NCBI GenBank assembly: GCA_029265085.1
Contig: JAJUJY010000106.1
Coordinates: forward strand, 1-15,309
DNA from: Chloroflexota bacterium
GTDB lineage: Bacteria > Chloroflexota > Anaerolineae > Anaerolineales > Anaerolineaceae
Direction of reading: 5' to 3'
Length of the DNA: 15,309 bases
Part shown: in pieces, positions 7,877 through 14,534 of the stretch
Numbering within the stretch: the first letter of the stretch is position 1
Layout of the letters: every line of letters starts with the position of its first letter
Program-made: the position numbers and the translations under genes
The notes under the pieces: generated by a model
Databases searched by the model: none
The model's input: the letters and a program-made list of their open reading frames with translations, nothing else
What the model was told of the DNA's origin: nothing

Positions 7877-7925
7877 AATTTACGTTTTACAAGCTGTTGC
7901 TCATTCTATTTTGATGGAGGAAATA

Positions 7926-9344
7926 ATGGCAAAGAAAATCACCTTTGGGACTGACGGATGGCGAGGGGAAATTGCCGAAGATTATACCTTCGAAAATGTT
8001 CGTCGCTGCACCCAAGGTTTTGCGACCTACATGAACAATCATGGAAAATCGGGGGAATGGATTGTTGTCGGTCATGATAAAAGATTTCACTCCGAAAATT
8101 TTGCACTGGCAGTTGCAGAAGTGTTATGCGGTAATGGCCTTAAAGTATATTTAACCAACGGTCCTACGCCCACTCCAGTGATTGCATATTCTGTTGTGAA
8201 TAAAAAAGCAGCAGGTGCAATAAATATTACTGCATCCCACAACCCGCCGACAGATAATGGATTTAAAGTCCGAAATGAATTTGGCGGCGCAATTGATCCG
8301 GAAGGTTTAAAAGAAATCGAAAGTTGGATTCCGGAGACAGAAGAGCAAACCAAAAGAATTCCTGCCGCTGAGGCCGAACAACAAGGAATCCTCGTAAAAT
8401 TCGATCCCGCTCCAGCGTATATTGAACACCTTAAAGAATTAATCGATCTCCAACCAATCAAAGATGCTGGATTGAAAATCGTCGTAGATGCGATGTGGGG
8501 AAATGGGGCTGGGTGGTTTAGTGAATTGTTAGCAGGTGGAAAATCTGAGGTTAACGAAATACACAATACACGCAACCCGATTTATCCAGAAATGAAGCGC
8601 CCAGAACCTATTCCACCAAATATCAATGTCGGCTTACAAAAAACGGTCGAATTAAATGCCGATGTACTCCTGATAACAGATGGAGATGCAGATCGGGTGG
8701 GTATCGGTGATGAGGCCGGTAATTTTATTAATCAGCTTCAAGTGTATGCGTTATTAGCATATTATTTATTGGAAAAACGTGGCCTCCGCGGACCAATTGT
8801 TAAAACATTATCCACGACCGGGATGCTTGAAAAACTTGGCAAAATTTACGATATTCCAGTATATGAAACCGGCGTTGGATTCAAATACGTTGCCCCTAAA
8901 ATGCTTGAAACTGATGCACTTATTGGTGGTGAAGAATCCGGTGGATATGCTTTTCGAGGTAATGTGCCAGAACGCGATGGTATTTTAGCTGGTTTGTATT
9001 TCCTGGATTTCATGGTACGGGAAAATATGAAGCCTTCGCAGTTATTGAAGCTTCTATTTAGCAAAGTTGGTCCTCATTACTATGACCGTATCGACAGCAA
9101 ATTCAAGGGTGATCGTAAATCGCGAGAACAAATGATTTTGAACGCTAACCCGCAAACCATTGGCGGATTGAAGGTCACTGGATTAAACTCGCTGGATGGA
9201 TTTAAGTTCAGCCTTGAAGATGGTGGGTGGTTACTTATCAGGTTTTCAGGCACCGAACCAATTTTGCGGGTCTATTGCGAAACCACACATAAAGACTGTG
9301 TTCAACAAATTTTGCAAGACGGTTTAAAAATTGCAGGATTATGA
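7926..9344 (+). CDS. Phosphoglucomutase/phosphomannomutase family (alpha-D-phosphohexomutase)
   Basis: This 472-residue enzyme moves phosphate between C1 and C6 of a hexose phosphate. All four active-site loops are present: phosphoserine S104 in '[14 protein letters not shown]', the Mg-binding 'DGDADR' (252-257), the sugar-binding '[10 protein letters not shown]' (334-343), and the phosphate-binding '[10 protein letters not shown]' (439-448). The N-terminus '[10 protein letters not shown]' is typical. The sugar loop reads EESGG rather than the EQSGH of GlmM, so a glucosamine mutase is unlikely; glucose-1-P or mannose-1-P is the likely substrate, and the two cannot be told apart here. The ATG at 7926 follows GGAGGAAATA; the upstream in-frame ATG (7914) and TTG (7911) overlap or precede that ribosome site. 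It is the first gene of a rightward operon with tatD three bases behind it. Confidence 0.92.
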   Translation: MAKKITFGTDGWRGEIAEDYTFENVRRCTQGFATYMNNHGKSGEWIVVGHDKRFHSENFALAVAEVLCGNGLKVYLTNGPTPTPVIAYSVVNKKAAGAINITASHNPPTDNGFKVRNEFGGAIDPEGLKEIESWIPETEEQTKRIPAAEAEQQGILVKFDPAPAYIEHLKELIDLQPIKDAGLKIVVDAMWGNGAGWFSELLAGGKSEVNEIHNTRNPIYPEMKRPEPIPPNINVGLQKTVELNADVLLITDGDADRVGIGDEAGNFINQLQVYALLAYYLLEKRGLRGPIVKTLSTTGMLEKLGKIYDIPVYETGVGFKYVAPKMLETDALIGGEESGGYAFRGNVPERDGILAGLYFLDFMVRENMKPSQLLKLLFSKVGPHYYDRIDSKFKGDRKSREQMILNANPQTIGGLKVTGLNSLDGFKFSLEDGGWLLIRFSGTEPILRVYCETTHKDCVQQILQDGLKIAGL

Positions 9345-9347
9345 TTT

Positions 9348-10160
9348 TTGATAGCACTAACTGATACTCATTGCCATTTAAATCTGCATCATTTTCAAGA
9401 TGATTTAGACCTGGTGATACAGCGAGCAAATCAATCAGGGATAAATAAAATAATCATTCCTGGAACCGATCTGGAAACAAGCCGTAAAGCCATTGAAATC
9501 GCAGATCGGTTCCAAGGTTGTTTCGCAGCAGTTGGTGTTCACCCAAATGATGCAACACAATGGAACTCATCCACACTCAACACATTGATTGAGCTTGCTC
9601 AAAACCCCAAAGTTGTTGCCATTGGTGAAATTGGTTTAGATTATTATCGGGACTATTCACCGAAAGAACTGCAAAAAGAGATCCTTATCCAACAATTATC
9701 CACAGCAGAAACCTTAAATCTACCTGTCATTCTTCACAACCGATCCTCATTTTTTGATCTTTGGCCAATATTGGAGGCTTGGGTTGATCGCTTACACGCA
9801 AATAATCAACCCTATCTTAAAAATTATCCAGGGGTTTTGCATTCTTTTGACGGTGATGTAGAAACTGCTAAAATGTTAACTAAGAAAAATTTCCTAATCG
9901 GAATCAGCGGTCCTGTAACTTTTCAAAACGGTGTAGATCGTCAAACAGTGGTACGTCAAATTCCGCCTGAAAATTTACTAATCGAGACAGATGCTCCATA
10001 TCTTACTCCGCATCCGCATCGTGGAAAACGAAATGAACCTGCTTATGTACGATTAGTGGCTGAAAAAATATCTGCTCTTCTAAACCTGGATATTAATGAA
10101 TTATCTCATATACTTAATACGAATGTGGATCAACTATTCCTACGGAGTGCGCTTTCTTGA
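9348..10160 (+). CDS. tatD: TatD-family metal-dependent hydrolase (probable DNase)
   Basis: A 270-residue TIM-barrel hydrolase of the TatD/YcfH family. Characterised members are Mg-dependent 3'-5' nucleases for DNA or RNA; some act on D-aminoacyl-tRNA. The metal ligands are in place: HxH at H8 and H10, E94 in 'GEIGLDYY', H130 in 'VILHNR', H165 in 'GVLHSFDG', and D215 in 'LIETDAP'. 'GVHPND' and 'PHRGKRNEP' complete the signature. The family's usual 'HCFSG' is 'HSFDG' here, a mild change next to a metal ligand. The start is TTG at 9348, three bases after the mutase stop, with AGGA about nine bases upstream; no closer in-frame ATG or GTG gives the conserved 'DTHCH' start. Its stop overlaps the next start by four bases. 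Confidence 0.9.
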   Translation: MIALTDTHCHLNLHHFQDDLDLVIQRANQSGINKIIIPGTDLETSRKAIEIADRFQGCFAAVGVHPNDATQWNSSTLNTLIELAQNPKVVAIGEIGLDYYRDYSPKELQKEILIQQLSTAETLNLPVILHNRSSFFDLWPILEAWVDRLHANNQPYLKNYPGVLHSFDGDVETAKMLTKKNFLIGISGPVTFQNGVDRQTVVRQIPPENLLIETDAPYLTPHPHRGKRNEPAYVRLVAEKISALLNLDINELSHILNTNVDQLFLRSALS

Positions 10161-11128
10161 ATACCACGCATACAACTAATATTCCAATTCAAGAAAAAAT
10201 TCATCAAGTTGAAGCCTTGATGAGTTCGCAGGCAGCCGGGTATCACCCCGATTTGCGGGCTGCCTTGGATCATTTACTATCGTCTGGGGGAAAAAGGATT
10301 AGGCCAACAATAACGCTTACTGTTGGAAAAATATTTGACGGAGATGCCGACCGGTTAATTACTCTTGCCGCTGCAATTGAATTACTCCATACAGCTACTT
10401 TGGTTCATGATGATTTAATTGACGGATCTCTCCTGCGAAGAGGAATCCCCACCTTAAACTCCCAATGGTCACCTGGAGCTACGGTTTTAACTGGAGATTT
10501 CCTGTTTGCACGAGCTGCAAAATTAGCCGCCGATACGAATTCCATACCGGTAATGAGCCTCTTTGCCAAAACGCTAACCGTCATAGTAAATGGTGAAATT
10601 ACCCAGATGTTCACCAGCCGCTGCCGGATCAGCCGAGAAGATTATTATCAACGGATTTATGCGAAAACTGCTTCTTTATTTGAAGCCTCAACAACCTGTG
10701 CCGCATTGATTGCTGATGTTGACGAGATCATGCTTGAAAATATGCGCCAGTTTGGGTATGAAATGGGCATGGCATTTCAAATTGTGGATGATATTTTAGA
10801 TTTTACCGGTGAGCAAACCAAATTAGGAAAACCCGTAGGTAATGATTTACGGCAAGGTTTAATTACCCTTCCAGCGTTATTCTTTATTGAAAAGAATTCA
10901 TCTGATCCGGATGTTGCATATCTCTTAGAAGGTAATTGCCCCAAAAACGAACAACAGCTGGATCGTTTGATCAATAATATTCGAAAAAGCGATGCAATAG
11001 CTGAATCGCTGCTGGAAGCAAATCAATATGTTGAAAAAGCCTTGGTCAATTTAGACTATTTACCTGATTGTCCAGAAAAAGAATCGTTGATAAATTTAAC
11101 ACAGTACATTACAAAACGGAATATATAA
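10157..11128 (+). CDS. Long-chain polyprenyl diphosphate synthase
   Basis: A 323-residue all-trans isoprenyl diphosphate synthase, which adds isopentenyl diphosphate to an allylic primer to build the tail of a quinone. 'GGKRIRP' (44-50) binds the homoallylic substrate. The first Asp-rich motif is 'DDLID' (85-89), the second 'DDILD' (211-215), and 'GNDLRQG' follows. The residue five before the first motif is A80, small rather than aromatic, which in this family goes with longer products. A menaquinone side chain is the likely use, but chain length cannot be read exactly, and a C20 product is not ruled out. The TTG start (10157) overlaps the tatD stop as TTGA and has CGGAG about nine bases upstream, so translation is probably coupled. 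It ends 7 bp before a strong terminator. Confidence 0.9.
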   Translation: MNTTHTTNIPIQEKIHQVEALMSSQAAGYHPDLRAALDHLLSSGGKRIRPTITLTVGKIFDGDADRLITLAAAIELLHTATLVHDDLIDGSLLRRGIPTLNSQWSPGATVLTGDFLFARAAKLAADTNSIPVMSLFAKTLTVIVNGEITQMFTSRCRISREDYYQRIYAKTASLFEASTTCAALIADVDEIMLENMRQFGYEMGMAFQIVDDILDFTGEQTKLGKPVGNDLRQGLITLPALFFIEKNSSDPDVAYLLEGNCPKNEQQLDRLINNIRKSDAIAESLLEANQYVEKALVNLDYLPDCPEKESLINLTQYITKRNI

Positions 11129-11131
11129 AAT

Positions 11132-11162
11132 AAAGAAAGCCGCTTGTTTAGCGGCTTTCTTT
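11132..11162. terminator. Bidirectional terminator between prenyl synthase and tRNA-Leu
   Basis: Arms 11135-11144 (GAAAGCCGCT) and 11150-11159 (AGCGGCTTTC) pair perfectly over a 5-base loop. Flanking A and T bases extend the stem. T-rich tracts follow on both strands (CTTTCTTTT rightward, CTTTCTTTATTTT leftward). It can therefore end the rightward mutase operon and the leftward tRNA transcript, whose gene ends five bases away. Confidence 0.88.
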
Positions 11163-11166
11163 TGTG

Positions 11167-11248
11167 TGCGCTGGGGGGGAGTTGAACCCCCACGCCTTTC
11201 GGCACATGGCCCTCAACCATGCCTGTCTGCCAATTCCAGCACCAGCGC
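11167..11248 (-). tRNA. tRNA-Leu (anticodon GAG)
   Basis: An 82-nt class II tRNA read on the minus strand. The acceptor stem is GCGCTGG (11248-11242) with CCAGCGC (11174-11168), and A (11167) is the discriminator. The anticodon stem is CATGG/CCATG around loop TTGAGGG, giving anticodon GAG for CUC and CUU. The long variable arm contains 'GCCGAAAGGC', and the T arm is GGGGG-TTCAACT-CCCCC. The 3' CCA is not encoded; the next bases are CAC, so it must be added by the nucleotidyltransferase. Confidence 0.97.
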
Positions 11249-11260
11249 AATTGCACGGTT

Positions 11261-11288
11261 ATTATAACCGCCAATTAGTATGTGTCAA
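11261..11288 (-). promoter_or_regulatory. Strong sigma70-type promoter for tRNA-Leu
   Basis: Read leftward, a perfect TTGACA (11288-11283) and a perfect TATAAT (11266-11261) are separated by 16 bp. The -10 lies 12 bases before the mature tRNA 5' end at 11248. The dyad CGGTTA-TTA-TAACCG (11256-11270) covers the -10 box. The same symmetry places TATAAC (11263-11268) on the plus strand, pointing to plsX. Confidence 0.85.
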
Positions 11289-11346
11289 GAAAATTGGAAC
11301 AATTTCTTTCAAATTAACAACAAGCATTTTTTTCAAAGGAGATCTT

Positions 11347-12372
11347 ATGGCGATTATTCTCGATGCTATGGGTAGTGATCAATACCCGGATCCAGAAATT
11401 CAAGCTGCTGTCGATGCCGCACAATTGTTTGGTGTAGAAGTAATCCTCGTTGGTAATGAAGAACTCATCGCACCAAAATTAAAAGCGATCAACACCCGCA
11501 ATCTACCAGTAACAATTGAGCATGCCCCGGATATCCTTGAAATGGGCGATAAACCCGTAGATGCCGCAAAAAAGAAACCGCGTAACTCAATGGCAGTGGG
11601 CATGGAATTGGTTAAATCCGGCAAAGGCCAGGCATTTGTCACCGCTGGAAACACAGGTGGTGCGATGTTTAATGCATTAAGAACACTTGGCCGGATTAAA
11701 GGGGTAGCCAGACCAGCATTGACTGCAATTTTTCCGGTAAAAGATGGGCATTGTGTTGTAACCGACATTGGTGCAAATGCAGACTGCCGACCTGAATTCT
11801 TAGCCCAATTTGCTGTCATGGGCAGCATCTATGCAGAGAAAGTATTTGGCAAATCGAATCCGCGGGTTGGATTGCTCTCAAACGGAGAAGAAGCTGGCAA
11901 AGGTAACCAGTTGGTCAAGGACACATATCCATTACTTGAAAAGTCTGGCCTGAATTTCATTGGAAATGTTGAGGGCAAAGAACTTTTCGGCGGCGCAGCA
12001 GATGTAGCCGTTTGTGATGGTTTTACCGGAAATATCTTGTTAAAATCCAGTGAAGCCGTGGCAAAATTGATCACTGACACCCTCAAAAAAGAATTAACAG
12101 CCTCTTTCACCCGTAAATTAGGCGCCGCTTTAGTAAAACCAGCTTTTGGAAAAATTAAACAAATGCTTGATCCGTCTGAAGTCGGCGCTGCACCTTTGTT
12201 GGGAATCGATGGCCTGGTATTTGTTGGTCATGGCCGTTCAGATGCTCGTGCTTTAACCTCTGCCATACGTGTTGCACATCAAGCAGTGCAAGCAGATTTG
12301 CTTAGCGCCCTTCAAACAGGAATTCAATCCCGTCTGGCGGATTTAGAATCCACATCTTCTTCTGAGGGATAA
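11347..12372 (+). CDS. plsX: Phosphate acyltransferase PlsX
   Basis: PlsX (341 residues) makes acyl-phosphate from acyl-ACP. PlsY then uses it to acylate glycerol-3-phosphate, the first step of phospholipid synthesis in most bacteria. The signature motifs run in order: 'DAMGSD' (6-11), 'TAGNTGG' (99-105), 'DIGAN' (140-144), 'LLSNGEEAGKGN' (176-187) and 'VCDGFTGNILLK' (222-233). Length is normal for the family. The start is fixed by AAAGGAG just before the ATG at 11347; an upstream extension of the frame crosses the tRNA gene and is not coding. The usual partners fabD, fabG and acpP are not here. Instead, a membrane protein with a NERD-like domain follows after five bases. PlsX itself is a peripheral membrane protein. 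Confidence 0.96.
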   Translation: MAIILDAMGSDQYPDPEIQAAVDAAQLFGVEVILVGNEELIAPKLKAINTRNLPVTIEHAPDILEMGDKPVDAAKKKPRNSMAVGMELVKSGKGQAFVTAGNTGGAMFNALRTLGRIKGVARPALTAIFPVKDGHCVVTDIGANADCRPEFLAQFAVMGSIYAEKVFGKSNPRVGLLSNGEEAGKGNQLVKDTYPLLEKSGLNFIGNVEGKELFGGAADVAVCDGFTGNILLKSSEAVAKLITDTLKKELTASFTRKLGAALVKPAFGKIKQMLDPSEVGAAPLLGIDGLVFVGHGRSDARALTSAIRVAHQAVQADLLSALQTGIQSRLADLESTSSSEG

Positions 12373-12377
12373 CATTT

Positions 12378-13070
12378 ATGAAAATCGTATCAAACACTCG
12401 ACTAATTCAACGGAACAAAAAACTCGGGCAGTTTACAACCATTGCCGCTTTGGTGATATTGGGTGTAGGTTTATATGTATCATTTACCGCACCAGAACAA
12501 ATAACCATTACGTTTGGTGCATTGCTGTTAGGTTTTTTGCTTTCCCAGGTTGGTATCTTTTTTGGAAACCGCTGGGGCAAATCTCCTCGCCCTGATGAGC
12601 TCCTTTCTGCGGCTTTAAAAGGATTGGATGATAAATATACCCTTTATCATTATTCCACTGGCACTCCCCATCTTTTGGTTGGCCCTTCAGGCGTGATGCC
12701 GTTGATTCCCCTATCCATGGGGGGCAACATCAGTTATGACTCGAACAAAAAACGCTTCCGACAAAAAGGCGGAAACGCCTATTTAAAAATATTTGGGCAG
12801 GAAAGCCTTGGCCGGCCAGACGCGGAAGCGGGATATGCACAAAATGACATGGTGAAATATTTGAAAAAGAACCTCGGCGAGGTTCAAATCCCCCCCATTG
12901 AACCAGTGTTGGTATTTACAAATCCCAAAGTAGAACTTGATTCCACGGATGCCCCAATAATGGCGGTTACGCTAGAAAAATTAAAGGATAATATCCGCAA
13001 AAAATCAAAAGAAAGTCCGGCTCCTATTACCACGATACAGTTAATCCAAAAGACCCTCCCCGAGGCATAA
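12378..13070 (+). CDS. Membrane protein with degenerate NERD-like domain
   Basis: A 230-residue protein with two N-terminal membrane helices (about 19-36 and 42-63) and a cytosolic or external C-terminal domain. The stretch 'TPHLLVGPSGV' (96-106) closely resembles the NERD core 'iDHvvVGPsGVfviEtK'. 'PVLVFTNPKVEL' (176-187) fits the later NERD strand. The Asp, Glu and Lys expected in an active PD-(D/E)XK-type nuclease are not there: P97 stands at the Asp, and I110 and L112 near the Glu and Lys. If the alignment is right, this is a binding or structural NERD relative, not a nuclease. It starts five bases after the plsX stop, with GAGG as a modest ribosome site inside the end of plsX, so it is probably co-transcribed. 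A role in lipid synthesis cannot be inferred from that alone. The call rests on motif memory, not on a search. Confidence 0.6.
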   Translation: MKIVSNTRLIQRNKKLGQFTTIAALVILGVGLYVSFTAPEQITITFGALLLGFLLSQVGIFFGNRWGKSPRPDELLSAALKGLDDKYTLYHYSTGTPHLLVGPSGVMPLIPLSMGGNISYDSNKKRFRQKGGNAYLKIFGQESLGRPDAEAGYAQNDMVKYLKKNLGEVQIPPIEPVLVFTNPKVELDSTDAPIMAVTLEKLKDNIRKKSKESPAPITTIQLIQKTLPEA

Positions 13071-13083
13071 TTTTCTCAAAACA

Positions 13084-13123
13084 AAAGACCTTCTAGGCAG
13101 ATTGTGCTAGAAGGTCTTTTTAT
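13084..13123. terminator. Bidirectional terminator between convergent operons
   Basis: Arms 13084-13096 (AAAGACCTTCTAG) and 13107-13119 (CTAGAAGGTCTTT) are perfect 13-bp complements with a 10-base loop. T runs follow on both sides: TTTTT rightward at 13117-13121, and TTTGTTTTG leftward. It serves the plsX operon from the left and scpB-rluB from the right; the rluB stop is only a few bases away. Confidence 0.9.
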
Positions 13124-13124
13124 A

Positions 13125-13886
13125 TTATTTTCGAACAAGCTTTGGTTTGGTAGTGGTTCGCTGAGTAATCGTAATCTTTTTCAGATTTTCAATTTCGCCT
13201 TTGGAGAGATTTCTCCAATCACCCAGTTTTAAGTTTCCTAATTGAATTGGCCCAATACGAATTCGAACGATTCTAGAAACTGGAAGGCCGATCGTTTTCC
13301 CTACCTCTCGAATTTGGCGTTTCCGACCTTCTCGCATAATTACACGGATCCAGGTACCTTTGCCTGCCTGGCTTTCAATTTTTACATCAGCTGGGGCAGT
13401 TTTATACCCATCTTCTAACACAACCCCATGCCGCCAGGCTTCCAGTTGTTTTTCATCTGGTTGAGTAACCAACAAAACCCGATACTCTTTTTCGTGCCCA
13501 TATCGGGGATGGGTCAGCCGATTTGCCATATCCCCATCATTGGTGAGCAGCATTAAACCTTCACTATCATAATCCAGACGCCCAACCACAAACAAATGAC
13601 CTGTAACAGGCACTAGATCATGGACAGTCTTCCGTGGATCATCAGGAACATTGTCCGATAATACTCCTCTTGGTTTGTGTAAAGCGATATAAATCGATGG
13701 GGCTTTTAACTTTGGAAGTACTTGCCCATCTACACTAATTTGATCTTTATCAGGATCAGCCTTCGATCCCAATATTGCAAAGACGCCATTCACTTTTACG
13801 CGTCGATCACTAATCAACACTTCGCAAGCTCGGCGTGAACCATAACCTGCGCGTGCTAATATTTTTTGAAGTCTTTCTTCAGCCAT
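13125..13886 (-). CDS. rluB: rRNA pseudouridine synthase, RsuA/RluB family
   Basis: A 253-residue enzyme that converts a specific uridine in rRNA to pseudouridine. An S4 RNA-binding domain occupies the first 50 or so residues ('ERLQKILARAGYGSRRACE', then 'VKVNG'). The catalytic domain has 'GRLDYDSEGLMLLTNDG', with the nucleophile at D105, and later 'REGRKRQIREVGKTIG'. The basic tail (Lys, Arg and Thr rich, about 240-253) is typical of RluB-like proteins. RluB (23S U2605) is favoured because the gene follows scpB, the usual order in many bacteria. An RsuA or RluE/F-like target cannot be excluded from sequence alone. The ATG at 13886 is three bases behind the scpB stop, with AAGGA about nine bases upstream inside the end of scpB. 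Confidence 0.92.
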   Translation of the reverse strand: MAEERLQKILARAGYGSRRACEVLISDRRVKVNGVFAILGSKADPDKDQISVDGQVLPKLKAPSIYIALHKPRGVLSDNVPDDPRKTVHDLVPVTGHLFVVGRLDYDSEGLMLLTNDGDMANRLTHPRYGHEKEYRVLLVTQPDEKQLEAWRHGVVLEDGYKTAPADVKIESQAGKGTWIRVIMREGRKRQIREVGKTIGLPVSRIVRIRIGPIQLGNLKLGDWRNLSKGEIENLKKITITQRTTTKPKLVRK

Positions 13887-13889
13887 ACA

Positions 13890-14462
13890 TTAATCCTTCA
13901 ACAACGTATTTTCCACTGGTTCTTCATCCGGTTGAATAAGGTCAAACGGAGGTAATTCTTCTAAAGATGACAAACCAAAATGTTGCAAAAAATCGGCAGT
14001 CGTTCCAAACAAGATAGGTCTTCCTGGTCCTTCAGCACGACCAACCTCTTGAACTAAGCCTTTACTCAATAAGCTTTTTAATACACCGTCACTGTTTACA
14101 CCACGTACAGCATCAATACCCGGACGAGTTATGGGTTGGCGATAAGCAACAATGGCTAATGTTTCTAATGCAGCCCGACTTAACTTTGCAGTTGCCTCCA
14201 ATCCTAAATATTTCTCAATTATTTCTGCCAGCTCCGGCGCAGTAGTTAATTGATAACGATTATCGTGCTTTTGAATCCGTATTCCACGTCCATTTTTATA
14301 CAATTCATCAAGGTTTCTTAATCCTTGACCAATTTCTTGTTGAGATAATCCTAATATCTCGGCAAGTTGGTTGACAGAGACAGGCGCAGCAGCAACAAAT
14401 AATAACGCTTCAATTGCTGATTCTAGAGATAAATAACCAAGACTTACGTTTAGATCAGTCAT
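13890..14462 (-). CDS. scpB: Segregation and condensation protein ScpB
   Basis: ScpB (190 residues) is a subunit of the SMC-ScpA-ScpB condensin, which compacts and separates the chromosome. It holds two winged-helix domains: 'LESAIEALLFVAAAPVSVNQLAEILGLS' opens the first. The second has the signature 'LSRAALETLAIVAYRQPITRPGIDAVRGV' (about 104-132) followed by 'GRPILFGTTADFLQHFGL'. The C-terminus is acidic. The ATG at 14462 has no clear Shine-Dalgarno site; no other in-frame start upstream of the conserved 'LESAIEALLF' looks better. scpA is not in the window. It leads a two-gene operon with rluB, from a likely promoter at about 14500. Confidence 0.95.
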   Translation of the reverse strand: MTDLNVSLGYLSLESAIEALLFVAAAPVSVNQLAEILGLSQQEIGQGLRNLDELYKNGRGIRIQKHDNRYQLTTAPELAEIIEKYLGLEATAKLSRAALETLAIVAYRQPITRPGIDAVRGVNSDGVLKSLLSKGLVQEVGRAEGPGRPILFGTTADFLQHFGLSSLEELPPFDLIQPDEEPVENTLLKD

Positions 14463-14499
14463 GCTATAATAGACGTTGCCTTATTCAAAGATTCACCTG

Positions 14500-14505
14500 A
14501 TTATA
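14500..14505 (-). promoter_or_regulatory. -10 element for scpB-rluB
   Basis: Read leftward, TATAAT (14505-14500) is a perfect -10 box about 38 bases before the scpB ATG. No good -35 lies 16-18 bp upstream; that place is taken by the dyad at 14509-14527. Confidence 0.45.
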
Positions 14506-14508
14506 CCT

Positions 14509-14527
14509 GATTTGTTGTTAACAAATC
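14509..14527. repeat. 19-bp dyad in the scpB/lipoprotein intergenic region
   Basis: GATTTGTT (14509-14516) and AACAAATC (14520-14527) are perfect 8-base inverted arms with a GTT spacer. The dyad sits between two divergent genes, next to the scpB -10 box and eight bases before the lipoprotein ATG. That is where an operator would lie. It lacks a GC-rich stem and a T run, so it is not a terminator. Confidence 0.5.
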
Positions 14528-14534
14528 GATATCT

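Noticed and set aside
11164..11346. Long upstream extension of plsX
   Set aside because: It crosses the tRNA-Leu gene on the opposite strand and its promoter. A strong AAAGGAG site fixes the start at 11347.
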